The notes under the pieces: model-generated | Seen by the model: the letters and a program-made list of their open reading frames with translations, nothing else | What the model was told of the DNA's origin: nothing | Database searches by the model: none | Translations under genes and position numbers: made by a program | Part shown: piece after piece, positions 47,410 to 59,221 of the stretch | Numbering within the stretch: the stretch's first letter is position 1 | Layout: each line of letters opens with the position of its first letter | Source of the DNA: Undaria pinnatifida | Taxonomy: Eukaryota > Sar > Phaeophyceae > Laminariales > Alariaceae | DNA: 64,000 bases | Direction of reading: 5' to 3' | Assembly (NCBI GenBank): GCA_012845835.1 | Contig: JABAKD010000025.1 | Coordinates: 16,735,476 to 16,799,475 of the forward strand

Positions 47410-48500
47410 CTCAATATGTGCTCTTTTCATCATTTTCTACCTAGTACAGAATATATAAACCACATCCCACGCCATCGGTGTGGGTCTGTCATACCCCTCC
47501 CACAAAACGTGCCGCTTCCTGGCGATCCCAAGTAGCTGGAGTTCGAAGCGTGGCCCTCTCCGAGGAATTATCCATACGTATCCTACAAACGCCCGAAAAT
47601 CAAATGTTGAGTTTCGAGAGTGAGTTTTTTCTCAAAAACGGTATAACAGATCGCGGTCATGGGCACGTCTATCCAGTACCCAACAAGAGTAACAGGTACT
47701 GCATTTAATAGTGATTACACACAAGAAAGTGCCGGTTAAATGCGAAATCGATATTTTTTCGGGGAAAGCTTTTTTTTGTATGTACAATAGACTAACTGGT
47801 CATCGCGCCCGATAGTGATGATGATCATGTCATGTGTCCTTGCGCCACTCCCCTACGAACTTCCCGGAGAGGAAGCTTGTACCAAGTATAAACAAAGATG
47901 CATTGACGGGGCATAAGTAGACCGTCAAGGACGGCCATCCGTCAAAGCACACCATACACTGGTGTGCTGAAGTATATCATATACTGTTACACTAAGTCTA
48001 AAGAGGCCTTGACGGGACAAAAGTAGGCTGTCAATCGACCTTTTTTCTAGAGCATATGTTTTGGCAAAGGTGGGCCCGGCTCTTGCCTCGAGATCGAAAC
48101 CATACTCTAGCCCACCCTGACATTTTACACTCCTGTTCCTACACGAATAGGCCGGTAGCACGCCATCACACGCGACACGCCTCCATTAATAAGTCTTGGC
48201 GAGTCCGTTGCATGTCACAGGCATTCCAGCTCATTGTTATCATAACACGAGCCCACCCCGACGTCCCTGCCCCGCGCACGAGCACGTGCATAGGACTCAG
48301 CACGGTTGTGAATAATATTTTTCCGTATCCGTTAACAGGGTAAGCGCAGGCCACACTAGCCCACCCTGAAGAGCCTGGTATGTCGAAATATGGGAAGATT
48401 CAGGGAAACATCGGACACACACACTTCTTCATGTCGCATGCCCTATATGTCCATTATTCACCCTAGGGAGACAGATTACTATAAAATATGTATATATACA
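47410..48500. other. Unassigned sequence
   Basis: I recognise no gene. ctagcccaccctga occurs at 48107 and 48357. A phrase like acgggacaaaagtaggctgt near 48015 echoes 45999-46018. Confidence 0.45.
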
Positions 48501-48503
48501 CTC

Positions 48504-48676
48504 CAGCTGTGAGATCGAAGATTTCGTCGAAACTCATCTTTGCAAGCTGTGTGCGATACTCCGATCGCGCGTATTACGGGTTGTGCGTCCTCATTAAGGA
48601 TATAGGTCGGCGACTCCCCTTGCAACTACAGCAGTGTAGCTATCAGGGTCAACAAGGTGATGTTAGTCAGTCTGTG
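48504..48676 (-). mobile_element. CAGCTGT MITE-like element, truncated copy
   Basis: Reverse orientation, starting CAGCTGTGAGATCGAAG. It runs through gtcggcgactccccttgcaa to cagtctgtg and lacks the other terminus. Confidence 0.72.
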
Positions 48677-48679
48677 ATG

Positions 48680-50090
48680 CCGGTAGGTTATCGTGGTGAC
48701 AGACTACGTACGAGACAGCAACGAGCGTCGCTACATTACAAGCTGCAGTCATACTTTCAAGCAAGTCGCAAGTCGTCGTGCTTCACATTGAACTTTCGCA
48801 AGTTGTTGCTTGACATTGAACTCGTACTTCAAAGTATCTGTCAAATGCCTAAAAAAAAATAATTGCGCACATCGCTAGTCATTGTGCTTCACACGGAACT
48901 TTCCACCCTACGACATACACACATAGCACGCCCGAAATCCGTGTGTCGTTCTTCGTCCTATATACTTAAAGCGACAAAAAATGGTGACGTGGTGACGTGG
49001 GCAAACCACGAGACAAGAGTAATAAATCGTACGCGTCACAAGATGGCAAGTCGCTGCTTTATACATATATCTAAGAATCTGCCAAATGCCCAAAGAGGCA
49101 TGCTCGCGTACATCGCAAGTTGTTGCTTCGCGTTGAACCTTTCTTTCTATCCAACGACATACCTGGTGTATATATAACACGCTCACGATCCAGCAAGATT
49201 AAAAGAACACTGAATATTCATCCTGGGGCAGGGGGCAGAAAATGCAAAGTGATTAATTGACGTACACAACTACGAGACAAGTGATATGAATCACATGATC
49301 ACAACTTGATGCTTCGTGTGTACCAGGTGTATCAGGGCATTCAGCACCAGGGTAGCAGCTGTTCCGCTCTCGCGCTGGAGAAACTTTCTGGTGGAAATTG
49401 CGGTTTACCTTACCGCAACAGCCGCCGGAAGTCGGGTGCGGCTTCCCCAAAAATTGTCTTCGTGGCACGCCGCAACTTTGATCGTCGACGCCACAAAGTT
49501 GAGGCACGTTGTTATGCCTTTCTTTTTTTGTCTACGGCACACAGTTGAGGCACTTTGTTATGCCTTATCGAGAAAAGAGGGGAGAAAAGGGAGGCGCCTA
49601 AACGCAATTATAGGTCGAGTTGAGGGGTACACTCACGCATTTATCATACTACACAGCAGCATCGACAACCGCCTGCGGGGCGTATTGAGGGGCCCCAACG
49701 TGCCCTTAACCATGCGACATGGATCTAGTTCATCCATGCCATCATGTAACGTTACCCTGGTCCCGGATGAAACCGTTGCGCACTTCTACCCGAAAGGCAA
49801 CATGACATCCAGCACGCCCAGGGTCCTTACGGATTTCTTCTCAGAATCGTAAGAAGACGAAACATCCGGTGTCACAAGCGATGTACGTGCACACGAAATT
49901 TACATACCTGGTATGTGAATGGCCACCCATCGCACAGGGCACATGGCACATCGTCCATACGAAGCTCAAAATGCGTGCATGTTGAATCATATTGTAGGTG
50001 CAAACGTGCACACCTTATACGAAGCAAGCGCCCATGCACCACACTCTAGACGACAGACAAACGGCCGTTGCGATAGAAATGTAATTCGTA
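48680..50090. other. Unassigned sequence
   Basis: Short repeated phrases only: aagtcg(c/t)(a/t)-rich words at 48760-48900, and gttgaggca(c/c)(g/t)ttgttatgcc at 49498 and 49546. Plus-strand open frames (for example 49316-49852, 178 codons) have no recognised motif. Confidence 0.4.
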
Positions 50091-50095
50091 TGTTT

Positions 50096-50190
50096 TTTTT
50101 GTTTTTTTTTCTGCTCATCCCATCTGTAATATTCGCACATTTTCTTCATATTTCTCCATTCCTAGACGTAACGCAGATCCACGGCACGCT
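50096..50190 (+). repeat. Dispersed ~100-bp segment, copy 1
   Basis: tctgctcatcccatct, then ttcgcac and atttctcc, ending in a splice-acceptor-like cctag followed by acgtaacgcagatccacgg. It matches 60505-60625 in the same order. Confidence 0.7.
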
Positions 50191-50649
50191 CTTCTCGCAT
50201 GGTGCCTTTTGTCCATGGTGTGCATGTACACAAAGCCAGTAAATTGCGCGTGCACGTTGAGAGTAGTCATCATAGTAGCAGCAGTAGTACCTGACACGTT
50301 CTCCTACGAGGCATCATCATTTTCTTCTTGGTAATTAATTGCCCAATGCAGCAGTAACTCGACCACTAGAATTCGTCACTACACACAACTATTTTACCGC
50401 GTTTCAGCTATTTTATAAGTTCATGGTTTCAACGTTGAACGCAACGTTGAACGCAACGATGAACGTTGATGTACAAAAAACGACATTCTTCCATCAGCAA
50501 AAGTGTGATTCGGGCAAAATCCCATTAAGAAAAAACTTACCCACAATGTATATTACAAGTACCAACAAGCAGCTTGAAAAAATTAGTTATGACCCGAATT
50601 CGTCCAACTCACGGCCGACTTCCTGAAATTATTTTAATAAAATGTTAGA

Positions 50650-50700
50650 GTAACAGCGTATCAGTTTGGAACCGTGGGTTCGTGTCTCACAGAGTTCTTG
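50650..50700 (+). other. tRNA-like segment (SINE head?)
   Basis: aacagcgtatcagtttgg resembles a D arm or A box. GTGGG-TTCGTGT-CTCAC forms a 5-bp stem with a 7-base loop like a T arm and B box. There is no anticodon arm between them. A poly-G/T-rich tail follows. Confidence 0.35.
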
Positions 50701-50997
50701 GAATTTAAAACTTTTAGTTTTTTCTTTTGGGGGGGGGGGGGGTAGCCGACTATATTCTAGATAACTAGTAATACTCTGTACTCGTACTCCTTCCGATATT
50801 AACGCGGAGGAAAAACACACAAAATCACCTACCATACATATGATAGAGCAGTGGAAACTTCAGTACTAAGTTTATAAACAGATACGAAGTATGATGTTAA
50901 ATCTAGCTCAAAATTCCCCACCTAAAGTAAAAATACCAACAACAACCACTGTAGAGGAGAAAAACAAAACATATATTATAAAAATTAAAATACACTC

Positions 50998-51216
50998 CAG
51001 CTGTGAGATCGAAGATTTCGTCGAAACTCATCTTTGCAAGCTGTGTGTGATACTCCGATCGCGCGCATTACGAGTTGTGTGTCCTCATTAAGGATATAGG
51101 TCGGCGACTCCCCTTACAACTACAGTGTAGCTATCAGGGTCAACAGGATGATTTTAGTCAGTCTGTGCGCGGAAACTATAAAACCCGTTTCTGAGGGGGA
51201 CAAAATCTGACAGCTG
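50998..51216 (-). mobile_element. CAGCTGT MITE-like element, full-length copy
   Basis: 219 bp in reverse orientation, from CAGCTGTGAGATCGAAG to ATCTGACAGCTG. Both inverted ends are intact, so this copy best defines the family. Confidence 0.8.
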
Positions 51217-51430
51217 TGAAGGGAAAGGGGGGCCTGGTTTTGATCAAAAGCGAGCGGGTTTGGAGGGGGGCGGGGGGGGGGGGGGGAAAGGGGCAATTTG
51301 TGCATGTAAGCTATAAATCCTTTCGAGGGGATAAATCTGACGGTTTTGGCACCAGTATATTATTGGGGGCGGGAGGGGGGGGGGAGGCAGCTCAATATGT
51401 GCCTGGAAACTATACATTATTTTGAGGGGA
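51160..51430 (+). repeat. Three ~115-bp G-tract units
   Basis: gtgcNNgNaaactataNNN, then tttgaggggataaatctgac, recurs near 51166, 51300 and 51399. Between copies are long G tracts (51265-51290, 51366-51385). The first copy overlaps the end of the MITE at 50998. Confidence 0.7.
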
Positions 51431-51559
51431 TAAATGTGACATTTTTGGAAATAATACATCAGTTTAAAACATATATCTGGTACCAGGTATGTATATATTT
51501 TTGAAACAAAAGAACAGGACCGCTCCCATTTTAAAAACTCACCCACATAGCACATTGCA

Positions 51560-51850
51560 AGTCCCAAAAACGCAGCTTGCAAAGATGAGTATCGACCCGG
51601 AATTTGTCGAACTCACGGCTGACGTCCTTGAACTATTTTTATAAAATACCAGCGCCAACCATTATAGTGGAGAAAAACAACATGTGTATATCGTATATTC
51701 AAACAAAAGAATGGGCCCCCTCCCATCAAGAAAAAACTCACTCACTTAGTATATTACAAGTACCGACAACGCAGCTTGCAAAGGTGAGTATTGACCTGAA
51801 ATTCGTCGAACTCACGTCTGACGCCCTCAAAATATTTGTAGAAAATCAGT
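51560..51850 (+). repeat. Diverged subfamily of the MITE core, two copies
   Basis: gcagcttgcaaagatgagta, tcgac, ga(a)atttgtcgaactcacg and ctgacg occur at 51570-51640 and 51770-51830. Related copies lie at 50570-50625 and, reversed, 58528-58600. Confidence 0.65.
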
Positions 51851-51919
51851 CGCCAGGTACTGCTGTGCCGGTAGAGAGGACTATGCAGTTCCGTTGAGAA
51901 AACTCAAGTCTGATTTTTG

Positions 51920-52175
51920 TGCACCTCAACCCTGGCCCTAAGCCCATAAAACCCCAACCCCATAAAACCCCAACCCTACAACCCTAACCCTACAACCCTA
52001 ACCCTACAACCCTAACCCTACAACCCCAACCCTATAACGTCAACCCTATAACCCCAACCCTATAAACCCAACCTTAACCCTGACCCTAACCCTAACCTTA
52101 AACCCTAACCTATAACCCAATAACCCTAACTTACCTAACTTACCTAACTTAACCCTAACTTATAACCCTAACCCT
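51920..52175 (+). repeat. Degenerate CCCTAA telomere-like tract
   Basis: About 250 bp of ccctaa, ccctacaa, ccctataa and cttacctaa variants. CCCTAA is the complement of the TTAGGG telomere unit found in many eukaryotic groups. Degeneracy and position inside the window indicate an interstitial or old subtelomeric tract rather than a chromosome end. Confidence 0.85.
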
Positions 52176-52199
52176 ACACCTACCTCATGTCAAGATTTG

Positions 52200-52480
52200 G
52201 CACGATAAACTACATTTGGGGAAAAAGCAGTGATCTACGTCCTCCGACACGCAGGTATAAGTCGGTCATGTAAACACGGGCTCGTAACCGTGTTGTTGCT
52301 TTGGTGGATCGCTGTTTAACGGAATTCCCAAGAGTTTTTTGGGTTGAATCAGTTGCATTTTTGTGGGAGGTCGCGTATTAACTTGACCTATATGCAGCCA
52401 AACGGCCGGAAAAAAAAACGGCCGACCCGAAAATGGCCGTTTTTCTTCTTTATCCCAGCGAGGGAAAGAACGCTTCTACC

Positions 52481-52511
<31 letters not shown>

Positions 52512-52840
52512 ACATTCGTTGTCACTGGTTGCCAGATAGTTCGAAGCCAAGCTGGAGGCGTCGTCGTATTTTACCACGTTCCCCCTCACGGTCGCTGAGC
52601 TGTATTCCGCGCCGACCTTTTTCAGCCGGCCGGATACTTGCATGTTGGTAAATGAATATTCTGCAGGTTGACCGTCCGTCCGCAGAGCTGCGGTCTTATT
52701 GGAGTAAGCAGGGACGGCCGCCCGCTCCGAGGCATGTTTGGGAGGTGTAGCTCCTGGTTTCGTCGATCTGAGCTTTACTGTTTTTCCGGGGCGTTGTCGG
52801 GACTTCGGGGCCTACACTGTACCGCCCGGCGAGGCCTACA
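52200..52840. other. Unassigned sequence
   Basis: An A18 run followed by (TA)n lies at 52482-52511. I recognise no gene. Confidence 0.5.
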
Positions 52841-52892
52841 GTAATGCCTTAGGGCATCCTTTAGTTGTAATGCCTTAGGGCATCCTTTAGTT
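52841..52892 (+). repeat. Perfect 26-bp tandem duplication with palindrome
   Basis: gtaatgccttagggcatcct, then ttagtt, twice without mismatch. Each unit contains the inverted repeat ATGCC-TTAG-GGCAT. Confidence 0.95.
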
Positions 52893-53068
52893 GCCTGGCG
52901 GCAAGGCCAGCGCTATGATACCTCCACGACCAGCGCAATACAGCGGCTCATTAATACATCGGCGCCCCGCTTCCGACGTGGGGGTGTGTGCACGGGTGAG
53001 TCCAGCGCGGTTGTGCAAGGTAGGGGGCGATAATCGTCGAAAGTCTACAACATATGCCAAAACAAATG

Positions 53069-53692
53069 GCACACAAGCCTAAAAAACGCCGAAAAAATCC
53101 AAAGCACTCGCAAAACTTGAGGCATTGTACCCACAAATTCTCAATAATAAAAACTCACGACCATTTTTATATCCCAAGAGTTATCAACAATAAAAACTCG
53201 GATCACAATTTGTTCATCTCATGAGAATCTCTATAATCGTATGATACAAATTTAGAGAACCCAACTATAGCATTTCTGAGACAAACCATTGCAGTGAAAA
53301 ACCGCGCGGCTAACAAATAGGGCGGTGAACTTGCTGACCGATTAGTGATTAGTCGGCTAGGTATGATATTGCAGTCACAATAGCACACAAGCCTGAAAAA
53401 CGCCGAAAAAATCCAAAGCGCTAGCAAAACTTGAGGCATTGTGACCCACAAATTCTCAATAATTAAAACTCACAATACCATTTTTATATCCCAAGAGTTA
53501 TCAACAATAAAAACTCAGATCACTATTTGTTCATCTCATGAGGATCTCTATAATCGTATGTAAAGAACCCAACTATAGCATTGCTGAGACAAACCATTGA
53601 GGTGAAAAATCGCGCGACTAACATATAAGACGGTGAACTTGCTGACTGATTAGTGATCAGTCGGCTAGGTATGACGTTGCAGTCACAACTGC
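53069..53692 (+). repeat. 314-bp tandem duplication
   Basis: Units 53069-53382 and 53383-53692 start gcacacaagcct and share nearly every landmark, including aaatccaaagc, gttatcaacaataaaaactc and gaacccaactatagca. Identity is about 90% by eye. It is AT-rich and not coding. Confidence 0.92.
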
Positions 53693-53699
53693 CGTAACA

Positions 53700-54680
53700 G
53701 TATACCAACTACGTATAAGCCGCCGACTAGTTGGCTACCGATATGTACTACGAGACAGAGGCATCATCACTGAGACAACAAATTGCAAGTCGCGGCGATT
53801 AGGCAGTGCAATGCAAATGCCAAACGTCCTGGACACGACAACAGACGAAGTATGTTTACGGCGAGTTCGCTTGAAGTAGCCGATTAGTTATTAGCTCGCG
53901 GTCACATGAAGCAGTTGATTGACTATGATATGAGTCACCGACTACTTGTAGGTACCATGAATAGTTGAGGAGGTAACCCTACGAAACAGAAACAGCGTAC
54001 AGCGGTAGCAGAGCACTATTAATAGTAGTAGTAGTTCCTTGAGGTTGCATTTATGGTTCGGGTTGGGGATAGATGCGGGAATTTCACCCTGTGCGACGCG
54101 AGGGCGATCGATACCAGGTAGCCAATACCAAGCGAATAACTGCACGTGTTTATACGTGCAAGGATTTTCAGATTTGCACGTAAATTTAGAGGCCATGTAT
54201 GGCAGGACTGCCCTTGCCAACCTCGAGAGCAGACCTCGAGCCCCCCAAAGGGTTGAAGAAACGATTGATGGGTTGGGGTTTTTAGGGTTAGAGCTAAGGT
54301 TGAGGTTTTAGACCAACTATTGTGGAAAATATTGTGAGCGATTATTTCTCTCTTTTACAAGGATCTCCGACGCCACAGATAAAAACCATCCACTATGAGA
54401 CCAGAATGATCGTTATTTCTGGGTCTGGGTCAAGAAGTAATCGAGGCCAGAATCAGCGGATCTGGTGATTTCCAAGCCCAAAAATAACAGCTCTTCCAAC
54501 GTCTCGGAACTGGGATTATTTGACTTTTGGATACTACCGGTACCTCGTACCAAGTATCACATGTCACCAGTGCATGCTCTGTACCTGGTATGATACCTGT
54601 CTGCTTTACACGTCACAACAAAGAATCACAAGCACACATACGACAGCACACGCGCTTGTTTTGTGCGAGACAGAGCTGCG
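53700..54680. other. Unassigned sequence
   Basis: No gene or transposon end was recognised. A phrase rich in accaggta words lies at 54110-54120 and 54540-54600. Confidence 0.45.
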
Positions 54681-54689
54681 CCCTCACAC

Positions 54690-54800
54690 AAACGCGACAG
54701 CACCACCACCACCACCACCATGAACACCACCACAGAAGCAGCACAGCAGCAGCACAACAGCAGAGATAGCAGCAGAGACAGCAGCAGAGACGGTGATGAC
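54690..54800 (+). repeat. (CAC)n and (CAG)n trinucleotide patch
   Basis: Eight CAC-type units run into caccaccacagaagcagcac and gcagcagagatagcagcaga repeats. The +1 frame would encode poly-Thr/Ser, but no flanking coding sequence supports an exon. Confidence 0.85.
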
Positions 54801-55326
54801 CTAACGTCGCCGGCGACAGTGGTGCACGTGCCAGACTATAAAAAGTAAAGGCAAACGGGATAGCAAGACCTACCAATTCAAAATAAAACCACTTTCAAAA
54901 ATCAGAAGCCATACTGGACGCCCCTTATTTTTCTTGCAGTTATTTCTGGAGCATCAAAACTAGAAAAATAATTGACAGAAATAATCGATCAAAAACATCC
55001 ATAATAGCGGTCTTAGGGATGGGGTCAGGTCTGGGGTCGGGTTGGCCTGGACACCATAAATGTCGTTTATGGCGGACCTACAGATAGAGAGCCGCCATAC
55101 TAATATCGCTACAATACGAGTAAGGCATTTACGTGCAAATCGAAAAAAAAACACGCTTACGTATATGTAAGTGTAATTAAATATATACGGCGGTAGCTGG
55201 CGATCGAAGACGAAAGTATCACAACTATTGATAGCTCGCAAAGATAACTTTCGACGAAAATTAAATAATTATCGAGTTTTCAACTCTTCTATTATACGAG
55301 TACTTCTACTCGAGATACGATGCTGA

Positions 55327-56122
55327 GGCCATTTCTTATGCAGTCGGATTTGTCAGTCGAAAACGTCCTTCTTCGACTCAAGCCCAAATCGGGCTTTCTT
55401 ACGCAGTTGACAAAGGGCTTTTTCGACTCAACTACGATTGTAAAAACTTTTTTCGACTGAGAATTCCGACTGGCGGATCCAGTCGAAAAACTCGATTTTT
55501 TCGACTGGATCCTCCCGTCGAAAAAATTAGTCCGAAAAGTTTTACACGTGTTTTTGAACCGATCGCATCGCTCATCCCACCACCAAACACACACCCACAC
55601 GGCCACACGGCCACACACCCATACCAAGTACCACACTGCAGTATCATACAAGGCGCTGACGCTGGCTTGGCTATCCCAGCTGTTGCTTCTCGCAGCAAGT
55701 CAGCGTGGCGCATTCCTAGTTCCGCTCGCCAGCACCGTGTATCACACTACGGCAGCAGCACGCGGTCTCGACCCCATGCTGCCAACACGGCTGCGGCTGC
55801 TGTAGCTTTAGCGGCTCTCGGCTGAGTGCAACTCCACGAACGTAGCTTTGGCGGCTTTCGGCTACGCCCAAAGCCACCAACTCGCTGGGACGGGGGTTCG
55901 TCGAGCCGTTGCTCGCGGAGAAAGCGCGAAGCACAGGGCTGCCAACCGATTTTGCCTGCTGTACAGCAGTACTCCCTCACACCAACCGCCTCCAGGAAGG
56001 GCACAAAAACTATAAAATCGACTCGACTGACGATAAGAAGGACGGAAGAATTCAGTCAAAAAGAAGTCCAGTCGAAGAGAGCCGTTTTCGACTGGCGGAA
56101 TCCGCCTGCATAAGAAATAGCC
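55327..56122. mobile_element. PIF/Harbinger-like non-autonomous DNA transposon
   Basis: The left end GGCCATTTCTTATGCAG and right end (reverse complement) GGCTATTTCTTATGCAG are inverted repeats matching over about 40 bp with a few mismatches, through to CAGTCGAAAACG. The 3-bp direct repeat TGA flanks the element (55324-55326 and 56123-56125). A GG-starting end with a 3-bp duplication fits PIF/Harbinger, though that superfamily usually duplicates TWA. Many TCGACTNG or CAGTCGAAAA words sit inside both ends, like transposase binding sites. There is no transposase in the 796 bp. Confidence 0.8.
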
Positions 56123-56129
56123 TGAAAAC

Positions 56130-57345
56130 GTTAAACCAGACTTTTTCGATCTATTAATAGCTTTCCCCCAAAAACATTGGTGTACTCGCAGTTAAATTGG
56201 AAAGCAAGACCTGGGGGGTGTGGTGGTTTTTGGTGCATGGCGCCTGCGCTACGACAAACGAACGGTAAAGGTAAAACGTAGGGTACGTGCAGCTGGGAAA
56301 GATAAACCACACTCACTCCAGGTAGATGTTGGTGCGATCTAAACAGGCACCCGATATCCAGGCACCAATTATCATGTTACTCAAGATCCGTTCTCTCGGT
56401 CTGTCTCTCCTGTCCTTCCCTTCTTCACGTTGATAGTGACGCAATACACTGCTGTCAGCTAGCGTTGGGCTGCGAAAGCAACGGAGTTAAATCGACGCAC
56501 GATGCGTATGAAAATACGTGGAAGTGTGGTGAGCTAAAGCTTTATTTTTCCCCATCCGCCGGAGGAACTAAAAAAAGAAAAAAAAACTGTTCACAGCCTG
56601 CGCGTACACGGCACATGAGACCGGAAATCCACGAGAGAGCGGGTTCATTCGTTGCGTCTTGTCTCTTTGCCTCGTTCGATTATGCTCCAATCCTGGCGTC
56701 CTTCTGCTTTCCTTCTGATATATTCTTGTTTTGCTTTATTGCTCGTACTACTCTTTAAAGTCATTTGGGTTGCATTTCGCTGTGTTCCCAACTCTTCAAC
56801 ACAACTGATGACGAAACCCAAAAGAGGTGGTTTCAGCACCTTCGTAAGCGTGTTTGACCCGGTGACCAAGGGAATCGGGCGCGCGCCCCGCGCCTCTCAC
56901 AGCCCGACCCGTAGCTTTTTTGCGATACGCATCCAACAACGTTAACCGCTTCTCCTTCAGAATATCGGTTGGAAATATATTAAAAAAAAAATCGCCAAAC
57001 CAGTTTCGAACATATTATATCGCAGTTTCATCTAAAAAAGAGGCCAATTATTATTTTCGGATAAACAGCGTCCGAACCGATCTTAAGTCAACTACGGAGT
57101 ATCGGAGAAAAGCAAACTCCCACCCACAATAAACGGCAAACGTCGGTGGATGCTTCTCGAAGAAATGTTGACAGTTGCATTGGGACAAGAGCAGACCCTA
57201 GTGTTCCGTGCCCCGGGTCAAAACACGCCGGCGAAGGAGTTGAAACCTCCATTGTCGGTTTCAGAATCAGAAATTAAAAGAGTTGGCCTTGTTGTTCCAC
57301 ATTCGCTCGCATAATCAAGTCCGTGGTCACAGGACAGGCTCCAGT
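56130..57345. other. Unassigned sequence
   Basis: Open frames up to 97 codons (56465-56758, 56652-56945) have no recognised motif. Confidence 0.45.
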
Positions 57346-57349
57346 CACT

Positions 57350-57578
57350 TACCGTATTCTACACAAAATAACACACCCCCGGTGATACATTTGAGCGCTT
57401 GAAAATATTATCACCGGGTGTGGTATCCTGTGGGGGGTGTGGTATCTTCTGTCGCCATATTACTTGGTAATAGACTAAGGCGCTAAATTTCGAGCCCCAA
57501 AAATTATCACCGGGGTGTCGTATTCTGTGGGGGGTGTGGTATCTTATGTGGGTGTGTTATCTTGTGTAGAATACGGTA
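57350..57578. mobile_element. 229-bp MITE with CCGTATTC ends
   Basis: The inverted ends (TA)CCGTATTCTACACAA, then (A/G)ATAACACACCC, match over 28 bp with one mismatch. TA lies outside CCGTATTC at both ends, so a TA target duplication (Tc1/mariner-like) is possible but cannot be told from the repeat itself. The interior repeats ccggggtgt and ggggtgtggtatct. Confidence 0.78.
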
Positions 57579-57754
57579 TTCGTACCCGGTACGCCATCAT
57601 GTAATTGGCTTTACTATATTCATACGTATGCGATTACTTGTTTTGCGCCTCTACGTTTCACAGACCACATAATCTTTATCTCTGTAGGATGATGAATCGA
57701 TATGAAAGGACTGATCACTGATGACCGATGACGTTTTTATATATTCTTCACCAG

Positions 57755-57880
57755 GTATGTATCATCACCGACTTCGCGTTCCAGCTCAACTCGTGCCTCG
57801 TGGAGCAGGCAGGCCTCGAGCGTAGGGTACTATACCCTCAACGCCCTTCTGCATCAGCCGTGGTCACAGGTGTTTTCTCT
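57755..57880 (+). CDS. Candidate exon, function unknown
   Basis: After an acceptor-like ttcaccag the frame reads VCIITDFAFQLNSCLVEQAG, then LERRVLYPQR, with GC-ending codons in the first 25 positions, unlike its surroundings. A donor-like GTGGTCACAG|GTGTTT lies at about 57870. I do not recognise the protein and find no neighbouring exon that continues it. Confidence 0.25.
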
Positions 57881-58023
57881 TCCCTCTGGCACATGCCTTC
57901 ATTGTTATCGCGCATAGCGTTCAGCATTCCCGCTTCTTAGGTTGATATGCATGTCAATTTAGGTCGGATTCCGCCAACCTGTCTTCTCGCAACTCCGGCC
58001 TGTCAAATTGTTCAAGAAGCTAC

Positions 58024-58190
58024 ACTGCTGTAGTTGCAAGGGGAGTCGCCGACCTATATCCTTAATGAGGACACACAACCCGTAATGCGCGCGTTCGGAG
58101 TAGCCCACACAGCTTGGAAAGATGAGTTTCGACAAAATATCTCACAGCTGGAGTGTATTTTTATTTTTATAATATATCTATATCCTGTTT
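58024..58190 (+). mobile_element. CAGCTGT MITE-like element, 5'-truncated copy
   Basis: It runs from gtagttgcaaggggagtcgc through cacacaacccgtaatgcgcg to tctcacagctgg and an AT-rich flank. Confidence 0.72.
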
Positions 58191-58527
58191 CATAATATAT
58201 CAGGGATACCCTGATACGCCGGCGGGGCGACCAAATATATGTGAACATGTGTATGTGGGTGTGTTCTTCACGTTGACCTTTTTAGAGCCCCAAAACAAAC
58301 TCCCGATTCTAACTTCAAGTAAAGTGTCCCCGAAAACGGGTTTCCAATTGTGAAGGCGCTAAACTGTACTTTCCACCCATCGACAGCCCGCACACGCAGC
58401 GTCCGTGCCGATGCCACGTCCTACGTAGAAACAAGCTCTGTAAGTCATTATCATACCACGAATCTGACCACCCGTTAATCTGTACGTTGGCCACAGCAGC
58501 TAGAATAGTTTACAAATATATTCTACC

Positions 58528-58600
58528 GACGTCAGCTGTGAGTTCGACAAATTTAGGGTCGATACTCATCTTTGCAAGCTGCGTTGTTGGTACTTGTAGT
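58528..58600 (-). repeat. Diverged MITE-core copy
   Basis: Reverse copy of the 51570-type core: cagctgtgagttcgacaaat, then gggtcgatactcatctttgc. Confidence 0.65.
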
Positions 58601-58700
58601 ACAATAAACGCCAGATCTCACTCGTTGGTCTTCAATCGATCAATACAGGTGTGTGAGTGTGCCTTTGCATTACCGAGCAGTACACCGCATGAAGAGTAGC

Positions 58701-59060
58701 GATCGACGTCCACCGCATGTTCCATCATAACTCGACAGCAAAAAAACCGAGCATCAGGCCTATCCCATCGACGTCCACCGCATGTTCCATCACAACTCGA
58801 CAGCAAAAAAACCGAGCATCAGGCCTGGGCGATCGACGTCCACCGCATGTTCCGTCATAGCTCGACAGCAAAAAAACCGAGCATCAGGCCTGGGCGATCG
58901 ACGTCCATCGCATGTTCCATCACAACTCGACAGCAAAATAACCGAGCATCAGGCCTGGGCGATCGACGTCCACCGTATGTTCCGTCAAAACTCGACAGCA
59001 AAAAAACCGAACATCAGGCCTGGGCTGGACCTCCTCGCATGTTCCATCATGACTCGGGAG
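58701..59060 (+). repeat. 65-bp minisatellite
   Basis: Five clear units with starts near 58702, 58767, 58832, 58897 and 58962, exactly 65 bp apart, then one or two diverged units. Each has atcgacgtccaccgcatgtt, an actcgacagcaaaaaaaccg-like box and agcatcaggcct. Because 65 is not a multiple of 3 the reading frame cycles, so the 214-codon frame across it is fortuitous. Confidence 0.95.
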
Positions 59061-59221
59061 CAAAAAATACGAGCATCGGGGCTGGGCTGGACCTGCGCTG
59101 GCCTGACACATATACAGGGAGTACACAGGAACTTGCATACAAACCCGGTAGATCCAAGTAGCCCACAGCAAAAGCTAACTCACACTCATAAGACTTATTG
59201 TTTCATGCATACTGAATTCTA

